From positions 62,001 to 126,000 of the forward strand of contig JAAXTM010000006.1 in the NCBI GenBank assembly GCA_013336525.1: a stretch of 64,000 nucleotides of DNA, written 5' to 3'. This document shows positions 23,409-34,698 of this stretch, piece by piece (within the stretch, counting starts at the first letter, position 1; the number at the start of each line of letters is the position of its first letter). Source of the DNA: Geobacteraceae bacterium. Lineage in GTDB: Bacteria; Desulfobacterota; Desulfuromonadia; Geobacterales; Pseudopelobacteraceae. Made by a program: the position numbers and the translations under genes. A model generated the notes under the pieces. That model was not told where the DNA came from, did not search any database, and worked only from the letters and a program-made list of their open reading frames with translations.

Positions 23409-24500
23409 ATGAGTACAGAATTTATTCCAAAATGGATAGCATGGGAAACCACGCAAAAATGTAACCTTCACTGTGTGCACTGCCGTTGTTCCTCTGACCT
23501 GACCTCTTCAGAAGGTGACTTTACTACTGAAGAAGGAAAAAAACTCCTGAAAGATATTGCAGATTTTTCTAAACCGGTAGTTGTGCTTTCAGGCGGGGAG
23601 CCACTATTGCGACCCGACATATTTGAACTTGCCGAGTACGGGACATCCCTTGGCCTGCGGATGTGTATGGCTACCAATGGCTCATTAGTTACTGACGAAA
23701 TATGCCAGAAGATGAAGAAAGCCGACATAAAGATGGTCTCGCTGTCACTTGATGGATCAAATGCCGAAGTACACGACAATTTCCGCCAGTCTCCCGGCTC
23801 ATTCGATGGAGTTGTTCGCGCAGCAGAAATATTCCGGAGAAATGGCCAAAAGTTTCTGATTAATTCCTCTTTTACCAAACGAAATCAGACCGACATTGCC
23901 GCCACCTTCAAAACGGCAAAGTCTCTTGGGGCAACCGCCTGGTATATGTTCATGATAGTCCCGACCGGGCGCGGTGAAGAGATCATGAGTGAACTCATCT
24001 CAAAAGAGGATTACGAAGAGATTCTGGACTGGCACTATCAGCAGGAAAAGATGGAGGACGATATTCTGATGCGTCCTACCTGTGCCCCCCACTATTACCG
24101 GATCGTGCCGCAGAAAGCAAAGGCCGAGGGGACCACTTTCGAGCGCCGTTCATTGACTTTCTCTACAGGTGGCGGCAAGGGTTGCATCGCGGCACAATCC
24201 ATCTGCCTGATTGATTGCTACGGCAACCTGAAACCCTGTTCGTACTTTCATCGCACTGCAGGCAATGTCAAGCAGACCCCTTTCAAGGAGTTGTGGGAGA
24301 ATTCGGAAATATTCAAGAACCTGCGTGACTTCAAGGCGTACAAGGGCAAATGCGGGGAATGCGAATATATTAACGTCTGCGGTGGTTGTCGTGCCCGCGC
24401 CGATGCTATTCATGGGGATTACATGGAAGAAGAACCGTTCTGCAACTATGTTCCCATCCGCACCCAGCGCCGCGAGGAAGCAGAAAGTAAAAATAAGTAG
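23409..24500 (+). CDS. radical SAM/SPASM protein, AhbC/AhbD/NirJ-like (heme b synthase AhbD candidate)
   Basis: [19 protein letters not shown] CxxC... [31 protein letters not shown]. Confidence 0.72.
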   Translation: MSTEFIPKWIAWETTQKCNLHCVHCRCSSDLTSSEGDFTTEEGKKLLKDIADFSKPVVVLSGGEPLLRPDIFELAEYGTSLGLRMCMATNGSLVTDEICQKMKKADIKMVSLSLDGSNAEVHDNFRQSPGSFDGVVRAAEIFRRNGQKFLINSSFTKRNQTDIAATFKTAKSLGATAWYMFMIVPTGRGEEIMSELISKEDYEEILDWHYQQEKMEDDILMRPTCAPHYYRIVPQKAKAEGTTFERRSLTFSTGGGKGCIAAQSICLIDCYGNLKPCSYFHRTAGNVKQTPFKELWENSEIFKNLRDFKAYKGKCGECEYINVCGGCRARADAIHGDYMEEEPFCNYVPIRTQRREEAESKNK

Positions 24501-24546
24501 TTGACACGACCACCGACATTACGTTATAAGTTCGGTTCATTTTTAC

Positions 24547-24622
24547 GCCCAGGTAGCTCAGTCGGTAGAGCAGAGGATTGAAAATCCTCGTGTCGGCGGT
24601 TCGATTCCGTCCCTGGGCACCA
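24547..24622 (+). tRNA. tRNA-Phe (GAA)
   Basis: GCCCAGG/CCTGGGC acceptor, anticodon loop TTGAAAA, GTTCGATTC T-loop, encoded CCA. Confidence 0.97.
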
Positions 24623-24636
24623 CTAATAAAATCAAG

Positions 24637-24668
24637 AGGTTAGCCCACAAAGCTAGCCTTTTTTTTTA
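24637..24668 (+). terminator. intrinsic terminator after tRNA-Phe
   Basis: AGGTTAGC...GCTAGCCT followed by T-run. Confidence 0.85.
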
Positions 24669-24856
24669 CCTTGTTGACGCAGATTTTGATGCAGAAATCT
24701 ACTGCAAGCAACCATCCCTCTGTTCTGTCACCTACTTCGAACAACACAAATTGTGCTTCATAGTAATAGTACTATCTGCGCTTTGCCTTCAACTTACCAA
24801 TAATCCTTACCTATAATTATGATTACTTCCATTTCAAGAATAAACCACTTGACGCG

Positions 24857-24875
24857 AATAGACGACCGGTCTATT
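24857..24875. promoter_or_regulatory. candidate TetR operator overlapping a sigma70-like promoter
   Basis: AATAGAC-GACCG-GTCTATT inverted repeat between TTGACG (24849) and TATTTT (24872). Confidence 0.65.
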
Positions 24876-24883
24876 TTGCAATT

Positions 24884-25468
24884 ATGGAAAGAAAAGATAC
24901 AAAAGCTGAGATAATTGCCAAGGGTACCGAGATGATCTCTCTGTATGGGTACAACGCCACTGGCATCGACGCGGTACTTAAACAGGTACATGTACCCAAG
25001 GGTTCTTTTTATCATTACTTCGCCAGCAAAGAAGAATTTGGTCTGGCAGTTATAGATCATTTCGCAGAGCGCTACGAACTGCGTCTTGACATTTTTTTTA
25101 ATGACACTGGAGTAACTCCGTTAAACCGTATCAGAAACTACATGGAGAAAGGTCTGGCCCGACTCACCAAAAACCAGTGCACAAAAGGATGCTTGATTGG
25201 CAATCTGGGTCAGGAGCTGGCTGATCATAATGAACGGTTCCGAGCTCGCCTTGACGAAATATTTCTTTCATGGAACAACCGCTTTGCTGCTTGTCTTCGT
25301 GAAGCTCAGGAAATTGGCGAATTTGCCAAGGAACAGGATGCTGATGTTATTGCAGGGTTTATTCTTTCAGGCTGGGAAGGCTCTATTCTCCGGGCTAAAG
25401 TAAAGAGGTCTCCACAACCGATACAGGATTATATCGATACCATTTTTTCAACAGTATTGAAGAAATAG
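24884..25468 (+). CDS. TetR/AcrR family transcriptional regulator
   Basis: AEIIAKGTEMISLYGYNATGIDAVLKQVHVPKGSFYHYFASKEEF. Confidence 0.93.
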   Translation: MERKDTKAEIIAKGTEMISLYGYNATGIDAVLKQVHVPKGSFYHYFASKEEFGLAVIDHFAERYELRLDIFFNDTGVTPLNRIRNYMEKGLARLTKNQCTKGCLIGNLGQELADHNERFRARLDEIFLSWNNRFAACLREAQEIGEFAKEQDADVIAGFILSGWEGSILRAKVKRSPQPIQDYIDTIFSTVLKK

Positions 25469-25504
25469 CAGCAGATAATTCCACCTATGTCACCAGGAGT
25501 TAGC

Positions 25505-26506
25505 ATGGAATCGTCAACACTGTTCAAGGCACTGGTAGTAGACAAACCCACCGATAAGCAGTTTGCGCGTACTATCCGGGAACGAAGTATCAGCGACTTG
25601 CCGCATGGAGACCTGCTGGTGCGTGTACACTACTCGTCTCTCAACTACAAGGATGCCCTCTCGGCAACCGGACACCCCGGAGTAACGCGTCAGTTTCCAC
25701 ACACCCCTGGGATAGACGCAGCAGGTGAGGTTGTTGCCTGCGACAATGGGACCTATGAAGCTGGAGACAAGGTCATCGTCACCGGTAACGATCTGGGGAT
25801 GGAAACTGACGGCGGCTGGGGGCAGTACATTCGTATACCTTCCGATTGGGCTGTGCGGCTTCCGGCAGGACTTTCTCTGCAAGAAGCGATGGCGATCGGC
25901 ACTGCCGGCCTAACGGCGGCGCTGTGTGCACTGAAGCTGGAGCAGGCAGGTGTAAAACCTGCAGACGGCGATATTCTCGTCACCGGGGCCACCGGAGGTG
26001 TTGGCAGTATTGCCGTATCCATCCTTAACCAGGCCGGGTACCGGGTAGTTGCCGCCACCGGCAAAGCTTCCGACGAAGCATTTTTGCGCACCCTTGGGGC
26101 TGCGGAGGTTATCACGCGTGATGAGGTGACAACAGGGTCGGAACGCCCCATGTTGAAAGAGCGCTGGGCAGGTGTCGTAGATGTGGTCGGAGGAGAGACC
26201 CTGGCAGCGGCGATCAAGTCAACCCGTTATGGAGGCGTTGTCACCTGCTGTGGCCTGGTCGGTTCCATCGAACTCCCCCTGAACGTCTACCCCTTCATTC
26301 TGCGCGGGGTGAGTCTGATTGGCATCGATTCGGTCAACTGCCCTGCCCCGATACGCCGGCAGGCTTGGGAAAAGCTTGCCGGCATATGGAAGCCGGCGCA
26401 TCTGACAGAGGTAGTGACAGAGGTCCCACTGGAAGGTCTGGAGGAAAAAATTCGGGCTATACTGCAGGGGGGGATCCGGGGACGGGTCATAGTGAAACTG
26501 CCGTAG
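25505..26506 (+). CDS. YhdH/YhfP-family (AcuI-like) quinone oxidoreductase
   Basis: SSLNYKDALSATGHPGVTRQFPHTPGIDAAGEV; DILVTGATGGVGSIAVSIL. Confidence 0.9.
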   Translation: MESSTLFKALVVDKPTDKQFARTIRERSISDLPHGDLLVRVHYSSLNYKDALSATGHPGVTRQFPHTPGIDAAGEVVACDNGTYEAGDKVIVTGNDLGMETDGGWGQYIRIPSDWAVRLPAGLSLQEAMAIGTAGLTAALCALKLEQAGVKPADGDILVTGATGGVGSIAVSILNQAGYRVVAATGKASDEAFLRTLGAAEVITRDEVTTGSERPMLKERWAGVVDVVGGETLAAAIKSTRYGGVVTCCGLVGSIELPLNVYPFILRGVSLIGIDSVNCPAPIRRQAWEKLAGIWKPAHLTEVVTEVPLEGLEEKIRAILQGGIRGRVIVKLP

Positions 26507-26537
26507 TTTAATTTATAAATTCAATTAGGAGGGCCAC

Positions 26538-27320
26538 ATGCAGCTGGAAAATCTGATATTTGACATTAGCGAAAGAATCGCAATTATTACAGTGAACCGC
26601 CCGTCTGCCATGAATGCCATGACTGTATCAACCCTGGAGGAGCTTGAACGTGTTGTTGCTGAAATCACACTCAATCCAGACATCAGGGCGGCAATAATTA
26701 CTGGAGCAGGCGCAAAGGCGTTCATCGCAGGTGCCGATATTGCTGCAATGCGCGATATGACGTCCATGCAGGCACGCGAGTTAGCTCTGCAGGCACACCG
26801 GATCTATGCCGCCATTGAAAAATCACCTAAAACATTTATAGCAGCAGTAAACGGCTATGCGCTTGGAGGTGGCTGCGAGCTTGCCATGGCGTGCGACATC
26901 CGGCTGGCATCCGAGAATGCGAAATTCGGCCAGCCGGAAATAAACATCGGCATTCTGCCGGGTTTTGGAGGCACCCAGCGTCTACCGCGACTGGTCGGAA
27001 AAGGACGGGCCCTGGAAATCATTCTGACCGGCGACATGATTGATGCCAGTGAAGCTTTGCGTATCGGTCTTGTCAACCGTGTTGTGCCTCAAGCCGAATT
27101 GCTGGATGAAGCGAGGAGTATGGCGCGGAAAATTTCAGCGAAGGGACTTGTCGCAATTAAACTCTGCAAGGAGGCGGTCGGCAATGGGCTGGAAATGGAT
27201 CTGACCAGGGCGTGCGCCTACGAAGCCGAGTTGTTCGGCTATAGCTTCTCCACGGCTGATCAGAAAGAGGGAATGGGTGCATTTTTGGAAAAGAGGTCGG
27301 CTGTTTTCCGTGACTGCTGA
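26538..27320 (+). CDS. enoyl-CoA hydratase/isomerase family (crotonase)
   Basis: NRPSAMNAM, AFIAGADIAAM, AVNGYALGGGCELAMACDIRLA, NIGILPGFGGTQRLPRLVG. Confidence 0.93.
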   Translation: MQLENLIFDISERIAIITVNRPSAMNAMTVSTLEELERVVAEITLNPDIRAAIITGAGAKAFIAGADIAAMRDMTSMQARELALQAHRIYAAIEKSPKTFIAAVNGYALGGGCELAMACDIRLASENAKFGQPEINIGILPGFGGTQRLPRLVGKGRALEIILTGDMIDASEALRIGLVNRVVPQAELLDEARSMARKISAKGLVAIKLCKEAVGNGLEMDLTRACAYEAELFGYSFSTADQKEGMGAFLEKRSAVFRDC

Positions 27321-28006
27321 AGCGAAAAACACGGCTTGATGCTATCACATAAATCAGTCCCAAGCTTCGCATAGAAAGGGCCAACACCATTCTTCCGGCA
27401 ATGGGCCCTCTTATTCACCCCCCCCCTCAGCAACCATGCCAATGCTAAACAGCCTCATTACACATATTTGCTGCCTGTGCCCCTGTCGGCATAGCAGACT
27501 CCGCTTATCCACATCTCAAAGCGAAAACCGCACAAATAAATCATGACCACTGCAGCCCCAATACCCTGTGTTTTTTTTGGTTCTTTTGGGGCATATAGCC
27601 CAGACAATTCCGTTAACATAACTCAATCAAACAACATCACATTACTTTTAGACAACAACACTTGCATTTAGCAGTCTGTTTTTTGAAATTCCTTTTATGA
27701 AAGCTCATTTTTATTTGTAAATGTAATGCTCATTTAATTGATAATAGAAAAATTGTATTTTTTAAAAAGTTGAATGAGTTTGAAGGTATTGCAATTTGAT
27801 CTGAACGACTTCCATCTTTGAATCTGTATACTGAAACAATTCAAGCACTGTGATGTCGTTTAATCTTATAACCATTAAAGCGGCAAACAACCCCGTCCAT
27901 CAGGATCAATATATTTGAAGCTTGTGTATTGGCATATCCATTGCTTGTTTACTTTTCGTACATCTGGTGCGCATGTAACAATCAACAATCGGCAAGGAGT
28001 TAATGC

Positions 28007-29494
28007 ATGGCAACAAATGCTAAAATATTAGTGGCAGAGAATGACCCCACCGCATCACATCATTTGCGCAAATCGTTGCTGTGTATGGGATATCAAATAA
28101 CGGGAGAGGCCCGGACAGGGGAAGAGGTCATTGAGAGTATTGAGTCAAACCTTCCCGACATTATTCTCATGGATATTAACCTTGGCGGTAAAATTGACGG
28201 GATAAGCGCTGTCCAAAAAGTGCAGGCCACGCTTAACACCCCAGTTATTTATATTACTGCAAACTCTGACAGCAAAACATTTGAGCGCGCCAGAGTGACT
28301 GAACCGTATGCCTATATTGTCAAACCATACGAGATATATCAGATGCAGAATGCCATCGAAATTGCTCTATTCAATCACGGCCTGAAAAATCAGCTAAAGA
28401 GCAGTGAAAATAGATATCGAACGATATTTGAGGTAAGTGACAATGCCATGATGCTTGTGGATGAAAATTCAACCATAACCATGGTGAATAAGCAGTTCGA
28501 AACGCTTACAGGGTTCTCCAAAGAATCGGTGGAAAACCTGAAACGTTGGACTGATTTTTTTGATGACAATGAGTGTACGAAGTTTGAGAAAAGACTCCAC
28601 CTGGCGGTCAATAACCCTTCAGCACCCCGGCCACATTTCGAGTCATTTCTAGTTGATAAAAAAGGGGACACCAAGTTTGTCTATACTAACGTCAAAAAAA
28701 TCCCCGATAGCGACACTGTTATTGTTTCAATGAATGACATTTCGGATCTCAAGCTGGCGGAGAAGGAAATTAATTTATTAAACCAGGAGCTTATCAGCAC
28801 AAATGAAGGATTAAAACAAGAGATCACCTTACGTGAGAGCGTCGAAAAACAGCTGCGCTACAAAGCCACCCACGACCACCTGACCGGCCTGCCCAATCGT
28901 GTCCTGCTCTTCGACCGTCTGAAACAGTCATTTGCTTTCGAAGCACGGCATAATACACTTATTGCATTGATGATCCTGGATCTGGATAATTTCAAAAACG
29001 TCAACGACACTTTGGGGCATCTTTGCGGCGATATTCTTCTGAAAAAAATCGCCGAAGGACTGCAAAAATGCATGCGCCAGTATGACACAGTCGGCAGAAT
29101 GGGTGGCGACGAATTTGTTTTAATTATTAATGATGCCGAAACCATACATGGCATAATCACCTTTGCTGAAAAAATCCAGGCGGTCTTCCAGAAACCTTTC
29201 GATATCCTCGGACATGAAACATATGTGACTACCAGCATAGGAGTGGCTGTCTGTCCTCTGCATGGCTCCACAATAGAGGAACTGTTAAAAAAAGCCGATA
29301 TGGCTATGTATCTGGCAAAAAAAGAGGGGAGAAATACATTTAGATTTTACTCTGACTCAATGGATATCAAGGACAGCCATCGACAAAATGATATGAGAAC
29401 AAAAAGACGTTTAGATCAGATGCAGGAATACTCTCTGGATCATTCGCTATCCCGTACCGGCGAGGAACCGGTGAAAAACACGTTGGTGCACTAA
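28007..29494 (+). CDS. response regulator-PAS-GGDEF diguanylate cyclase
   Basis: REC DIILMDINLGGKIDG, PAS, MGGDEF with RQYD I-site and canonical GHxxGD. Confidence 0.9.
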   Translation: MATNAKILVAENDPTASHHLRKSLLCMGYQITGEARTGEEVIESIESNLPDIILMDINLGGKIDGISAVQKVQATLNTPVIYITANSDSKTFERARVTEPYAYIVKPYEIYQMQNAIEIALFNHGLKNQLKSSENRYRTIFEVSDNAMMLVDENSTITMVNKQFETLTGFSKESVENLKRWTDFFDDNECTKFEKRLHLAVNNPSAPRPHFESFLVDKKGDTKFVYTNVKKIPDSDTVIVSMNDISDLKLAEKEINLLNQELISTNEGLKQEITLRESVEKQLRYKATHDHLTGLPNRVLLFDRLKQSFAFEARHNTLIALMILDLDNFKNVNDTLGHLCGDILLKKIAEGLQKCMRQYDTVGRMGGDEFVLIINDAETIHGIITFAEKIQAVFQKPFDILGHETYVTTSIGVAVCPLHGSTIEELLKKADMAMYLAKKEGRNTFRFYSDSMDIKDSHRQNDMRTKRRLDQMQEYSLDHSLSRTGEEPVKNTLVH

Positions 29495-29526
29495 AACAGC
29501 AAAATTATGCCATTAAAGTAAGCGTC

Positions 29527-32500
29527 CTATATCTTTAACCACTTTTCCAGTACAGCAAGCAAATCATTCAATATAAGCGGCTTTGGCAGATGATCATTCA
29601 TTCCAGCGGCTATACATTCGTCACGATCCTGCTGCATGGCATTTCCGGTAAGCGCAATTACCGGTATGTTGTGATTACGCACATTTGAAGCAGGATTACG
29701 GATGATTACGGTGACTTCGTAGCCACTCATTTCGGGCATCATGCAATCCAGCAGCACAAGAGCATAATCATTCTCCTCAAGCAGCTGCAAAGCCTCTTTG
29801 CCATCAGCAGCAACATCAACCAGATAGCCGTGAGTCTTCAGTAGATTGGGCACTATTTTCCTGGCTATCGGGTCATCATCGGTCAGAAGAATGCGAATAG
29901 GAGGTCCCCCTGCAACATCCACCCGCCGGATGGAAACTTTAGTCACCTCCCCAAACGGACAAGGGTCAGGAATGGATATTTTATCTGCCTTCTCCAATAC
30001 CACTGTAAACCAGAATGTCGTCCCCTCCCCCGCAACACTCTCAACACCGATAGCCCCCCCCATCAATTCCACCAGCTGTTTGCAAATTGCCAGTCCCAAT
30101 CCGGTCCCGCCATATGTGCGCGTAGTTGAACTATCAGCCTGGGTAAATGGCTCAAAGATATGATCCAGTTTTTCGGCGGCGATGCCGATACCGCTGTCAA
30201 CAACAAGAAAACGGAGTGTAGTGGTATGCTCATCTTCGTCGATTTTTTGAATGTGAAGCTTTACTGACCCCTTAGGGGTGAACTTAATTGCATTGCCTAC
30301 CAGATTGGTTACAATCTGGCGCAGTCGCCCTGCGTCACCTTTCAAGGCCGTTGGAACGTCGGCATCAAACGACGAATCGAGTTCCACCCCTTTTCCTGCA
30401 GCCGAAAGCAATAAGAGATTCATAACATCAGAAATAACCGGCCGCAGGTCAAAATCAGATTTTTCCAGCTCTATCTTGTTTGCTTCAATTTTGGATAGGT
30501 CGAGTATATCGTTAAGCAGATGGACCAGCTCAACTCCGGATTTTATGGCACTTTCGGCATATTCATGTTGTTCTGGAGTCAGCTCGGAATGTTGGAGCAG
30601 CTGCATCATGCCGATGACGCCGTTCATTGGGGTGCGTATCTCGTGGCTCATGGTGGCCAGGAACCGGCTCTTGGCAATGCTGGCCGCTTCGGCGGCCGCC
30701 TTGGCCTGATGTAACTCCACTTCCATTAACTTACGCTCTGTAATGTCGTATGCAGTCCCGCTGGCGCCGACAATATTTCCACTTTTATCGCTTATAATAA
30801 TGGCATTTAAAACCAGATGGATTTCGTTGCCGGATTTGCCTTTGAACATTGTTTCATAGTGATCTACCGAGTGGTCTTCCATCCACCGGTTGAAATCTAT
30901 CAATTCACACTCGGCAGTATCAAGGTTCTGAAAGTCTCTGAATTTTTTACCGAGCATTTCATCAAGTTCGTAACCAAGTACATGCTCCCAAGCCAGATTG
31001 AGGTAGGTAAATCTGCCCTCAGCGTCACACTGCCAGATCAGATCCTGCGATGTCTCGACCAGTGAGTGATAAAGAACCTCCGATTTCCTGAGAGATTCTT
31101 CTGCCTGCTTGCGCTCTTCAATTTCGGCAATTAATTCCTTATTAGTTATATCCAACTCAGTTGTTCGCTCCTCTACACGTTTCTCAAGCGACTCGTTGAT
31201 CTGTTTGACTTCAAAGAACTGCCCTGACAACGAATCGGCCATCTCCCTAAAATTATTGATCAGATGATTTGCCTCTTTTATACCACTCTCAGGCCAAATG
31301 ATATCTTTGCCAGGGGTTGCCAACCTGGCCGGCAGTTCGTACGTCAAGGTACGAAGCAAGTTCAAGGCAGCAACAATCTGACGGCTCAATAACTCCGCAA
31401 GGGCAAGCGCTACAAACAGAATCAGGGACAGCGTGATCAGTCTTCCCGAATACTTATGGTATAACAACCGATGGGAGGGTGACGCAGGCTGTTCCAGAAT
31501 CAGCTTCCATTCAGCCAGGTCACCGATGACCGTTTCTACAACATAAAACGATTGCTTCCAGCGATCGAAATATGGGGTATCAGGAGTAACCACCGGTACC
31601 CACTGGCTGACCATTTTGTCGAGACGGTTAAGTGTTCCTTTACCACGATCAAACGGCGTCATAACCGTTTGATCAGCACGGTTGGTCATAATAACATTGC
31701 CGTTTTTATCCAGCAGCGTGTAGAGCATGATATTATGATCCGAGCTCTTATCTAGATGTTCCCGTACCTGCTCCATGCTCAGGATACCGGCGACATAGCC
31801 TCCATATTCCCCAGCAATTAGAACCGGTGCAAGCACAGCGACTATCGGCTTGGGGGTGCCGATCCTGCCCATAACAACTTCAGAGAGCATTGGCTTAAGT
31901 TCTCGTTTAAGTTGAGGTATGAAGGGGCGATCTGCAAAGTTTTTACCGATGTTATTCTGGCCCAGTTCGTCGAGCAACGGATAAAAAGCTGTGGATGTTG
32001 CATTTTTGTCCAAAGCTCCAACTCTCAGAAAGTTAACATCCGATTTTTTTGCCTGTTCAAGGTATGGTTGCATCTGTTGCGGGGATTTTGATGCTGCCAT
32101 CTCTGCAAGATTGGTAATTGCAGACTTTCTGTTCAACACCCAGGTTTCCAGCCTGTCAGTCACGCGGTTGCTGTCCTGAATAAGTGTTGTGCGAATATGA
32201 CTTTCTGTTTCTTTAAAATCTGATCTGCTGTCAACCGCCAGCATAAGCAGCGCTGGACACAGTACGAAAAAAGCCAGCAGGTTGTAGATGATCTCACGGT
32301 ATGACGTCAGCGATGAGCGCGTTCGCAGTGCAAAACAGGCATAGAGCAGTCTGGCGACAAGCGCATTGGCAATGCCGTTAACTGCCTGTTTGACCATAAA
32401 AAAAGTTGTCTGACTGGAAGGAAGATGCATGACGAAGTGATATAAAAGGTAGACCAGCGGCATGCCGATCAGAAGCCAGTAGAGGGCATCAGCCAGCACC

Positions 32501-32805
32501 ATCCCCATCTTACGGCGCCCCATAAGCCAGCCGACTGCTGCCACCTCTGCGGTCATGGTAATAATGGCATAGGGGTGGTTCCAGAGGAAGTAGGTATAGC
32601 TTGAAATGATGGCAGCTGCCAGAACACCGCGACCAAGACCGAAAAACTGCAGTGCCAGCATCGCAAAGATGCTGCCGAAGATAAAAGCGACACTGTGCAA
32701 AAGCGGGTAATTGTAATAGTTGCCCGCCAGACCAAAGGCAGTCAGCACCAGGAAAAGCGGGGTGCTGTATTTATCGGGTATGATAGAAGTCGGTATCGTG
32801 GCCAT
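29527..32805 (-). CDS. hybrid sensor histidine kinase (MASE-like TM/Cache-like, PAS, HisKA-HATPase, REC)
   Basis: [56 protein letters not shown]. Confidence 0.9.
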   Translation of the reverse strand: MATIPTSIIPDKYSTPLFLVLTAFGLAGNYYNYPLLHSVAFIFGSIFAMLALQFFGLGRGVLAAAIISSYTYFLWNHPYAIITMTAEVAAVGWLMGRRKMGMVLADALYWLLIGMPLVYLLYHFVMHLPSSQTTFFMVKQAVNGIANALVARLLYACFALRTRSSLTSYREIIYNLLAFFVLCPALLMLAVDSRSDFKETESHIRTTLIQDSNRVTDRLETWVLNRKSAITNLAEMAASKSPQQMQPYLEQAKKSDVNFLRVGALDKNATSTAFYPLLDELGQNNIGKNFADRPFIPQLKRELKPMLSEVVMGRIGTPKPIVAVLAPVLIAGEYGGYVAGILSMEQVREHLDKSSDHNIMLYTLLDKNGNVIMTNRADQTVMTPFDRGKGTLNRLDKMVSQWVPVVTPDTPYFDRWKQSFYVVETVIGDLAEWKLILEQPASPSHRLLYHKYSGRLITLSLILFVALALAELLSRQIVAALNLLRTLTYELPARLATPGKDIIWPESGIKEANHLINNFREMADSLSGQFFEVKQINESLEKRVEERTTELDITNKELIAEIEERKQAEESLRKSEVLYHSLVETSQDLIWQCDAEGRFTYLNLAWEHVLGYELDEMLGKKFRDFQNLDTAECELIDFNRWMEDHSVDHYETMFKGKSGNEIHLVLNAIIISDKSGNIVGASGTAYDITERKLMEVELHQAKAAAEAASIAKSRFLATMSHEIRTPMNGVIGMMQLLQHSELTPEQHEYAESAIKSGVELVHLLNDILDLSKIEANKIELEKSDFDLRPVISDVMNLLLLSAAGKGVELDSSFDADVPTALKGDAGRLRQIVTNLVGNAIKFTPKGSVKLHIQKIDEDEHTTTLRFLVVDSGIGIAAEKLDHIFEPFTQADSSTTRTYGGTGLGLAICKQLVELMGGAIGVESVAGEGTTFWFTVVLEKADKISIPDPCPFGEVTKVSIRRVDVAGGPPIRILLTDDDPIARKIVPNLLKTHGYLVDVAADGKEALQLLEENDYALVLLDCMMPEMSGYEVTVIIRNPASNVRNHNIPVIALTGNAMQQDRDECIAAGMNDHLPKPLILNDLLAVLEKWLKI

Positions 32806-32823
32806 TGTTGTCAGGAAACCCTT

Positions 32824-33006
32824 AGGAGCTGTAAATGAATAACTTGATTAATATTGCGCTCTGATTTAGGCCGAATTTGGCTGAACTGATTGAGGCAAGC
32901 CGCAGACGTAGCAGAGCTACGTTGAGGACTTGGTGATTGAAGTTCGGTCAAAAATGGCCTGAAGATGAGATGCAAGATGGTCATGTTATTTGTTTACAGC
33001 TCCTTA
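32824..33006. mobile_element. MITE-like element, ~183 bp
   Basis: Terminal inverted repeats (T)AGGAGCTGTAAATGAATAAC / GTTATTTGTTTACAGCTCC(TTA), TTA flanks on both sides, internal nested inverted repeats. Confidence 0.6.
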
Positions 33007-33260
33007 GATCAGAAAATAATTCTGCCGCTGAAACTTTAACTCATTTTCAGGACATTGCAACCATATCAACTGCAATCTATAAATATGTCGAAAAACTTTA
33101 CAATACATAGTAACATGCCATACTATTAAAAGCATTAACCATGCCATTACTGTCACTTAGCATCAAGGCATACTATTTGCTTATTTTTATGCTAACCTGT
33201 GCGACTGTGAAAATGACTGAACATCATCTATCCCCACTCGCATTCATCGAGGAGATCTTA

Positions 33261-33614
33261 ATGGAAAGCAGAAACTTCACCAGAGTTGATTTTTGCGAAT
33301 GCGTTTCTATTAAGCATGACGACCAGATTTTTTTTGGCGATATAAAAAATCTGAGTCTGCAGGGTTTATTCATTAAAACACCTGAAAAGTTACCACTGAG
33401 TACCCCTGTTGAAATTACATTCTTTTTCTCTCGTAATTCGTCTATGTATCTGAATGCTAATGTGGTGCGCTGTGAAGAGGCAGGACTGGGAATTCAGATA
33501 AGTGGAATGGATGTAAAATCGTTCGTTCATCTGAGAAATGTTGTAAGCATGCAGTGCAACGATCATGATCTCCTGATGCAGGAGACCCTAAAGGTCACAA
33601 ACTGCATCCATTGA
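33261..33614 (+). CDS. PilZ domain protein (c-di-GMP receptor candidate)
   Basis: RNFTR (RxxxR) and NLSLQG (D/NxSxxG); GGAG RBS before ATG 33261. Confidence 0.78.
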   Translation: MESRNFTRVDFCECVSIKHDDQIFFGDIKNLSLQGLFIKTPEKLPLSTPVEITFFFSRNSSMYLNANVVRCEEAGLGIQISGMDVKSFVHLRNVVSMQCNDHDLLMQETLKVTNCIH

Positions 33615-33723
33615 GCAGACGCAAGAGCAAGAAGTAAATCGTTACTCGATTAGTATAGTTATCCTGTTATCATGCCTGAGCTTATATCGAATTCATCCTG
33701 GTACATTTCCTCACTTTTTTAGC

Positions 33724-34497
33724 TTGTCGGATTTCTTTACACTGCCAACAGCATATCTAAAGTATGCAGCAAGATCACTCACAAGGAATCCACCTTTGAC
33801 CAATCGGCACATCGACCGTTCTGCCTTTTATCGCTATCTCCCATTTGCCGTTTTTATGGGTTTCATTGGACTTGACGAGTTCATACGTTTTCTTGCCGGC
33901 CAGGGTCTTTTCACCCTTGCACCAACAACGATCTATTACCTCTATCCGGTCAAAACCCTAACCGTTGGCTGTTTTCTGTTCCTGTTCAGAAAACAGTACC
34001 ACGAACTGAAATTAAAAGACTTCGCCAATATCCCGACAACCCTCGCATCATGCGGGATCGGCCTACTGGTCTTCGCTCTCTGGATCAAGATGGACTGGAC
34101 TTTTGGCGCTGCAAGCGTCCCTCAAGGATTCAATCCGGAACTTCTACCGGGTCGAAGCATCCAGATTTCCATGACTTTGATCAGGGTTGCCGGAGCGGTG
34201 TTGGTTGTCCCGTTGATGGAAGAGCTGTTCTGGCGCTCGTTTCTGATCCGTTACATCATTGACAAAGATTTCGGCTCCGTCCCTATGGGCACATTTACCT
34301 GGGCATCATTTCTGTTCACCATAGTACTGTTCGGACTTGAACATAATTTCATCCTGGCTGGAATCATGGCCGGAGTCTTTTTCAACCTGTTGCTCTATAA
34401 AACCCGCAGTCTTGCCCAGTGCGTTCTGGCTCACGCCATAGCCAATCTGGCACTTGCTGTATATGTTGTTTCTACCGGGAAATGGCAGTTTTGGTGA
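33724..34497 (+). CDS. CAAX prenyl protease-related protein (PEP-CTERM-locus type)
   Basis: VPLMEELFWRSFLIRY, LEHNFILAGIMAGVFFNLL; non-ATG start likely. Confidence 0.8.
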   Translation: MSDFFTLPTAYLKYAARSLTRNPPLTNRHIDRSAFYRYLPFAVFMGFIGLDEFIRFLAGQGLFTLAPTTIYYLYPVKTLTVGCFLFLFRKQYHELKLKDFANIPTTLASCGIGLLVFALWIKMDWTFGAASVPQGFNPELLPGRSIQISMTLIRVAGAVLVVPLMEELFWRSFLIRYIIDKDFGSVPMGTFTWASFLFTIVLFGLEHNFILAGIMAGVFFNLLLYKTRSLAQCVLAHAIANLALAVYVVSTGKWQFW

Positions 34498-34618
34498 ACT
34501 GCTGAATATGCAACAGACTAACAAAAACAACGTAGAGACGATATTTTAATTAAGTCGATAAACTTTACACTTATTTATATTATCACCATAAAATCCTTTA
34601 GCTACAGCTACTTGCGTG

Positions 34619-34635
34619 TTGGCCCGGTTTCTGCA
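34619..34635 (+). promoter_or_regulatory. sigma-54 promoter of PEP-CTERM gene
   Basis: TTGG-CCCGGTTTCT-GCA: GG-N10-GC spacing, about 65 bp upstream of ATG. Confidence 0.65.
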
Positions 34636-34698
34636 TTACATATCACCATATAACTAAACTACACATTTAAATGATAAAATCATCACAGGAGCTCATAA

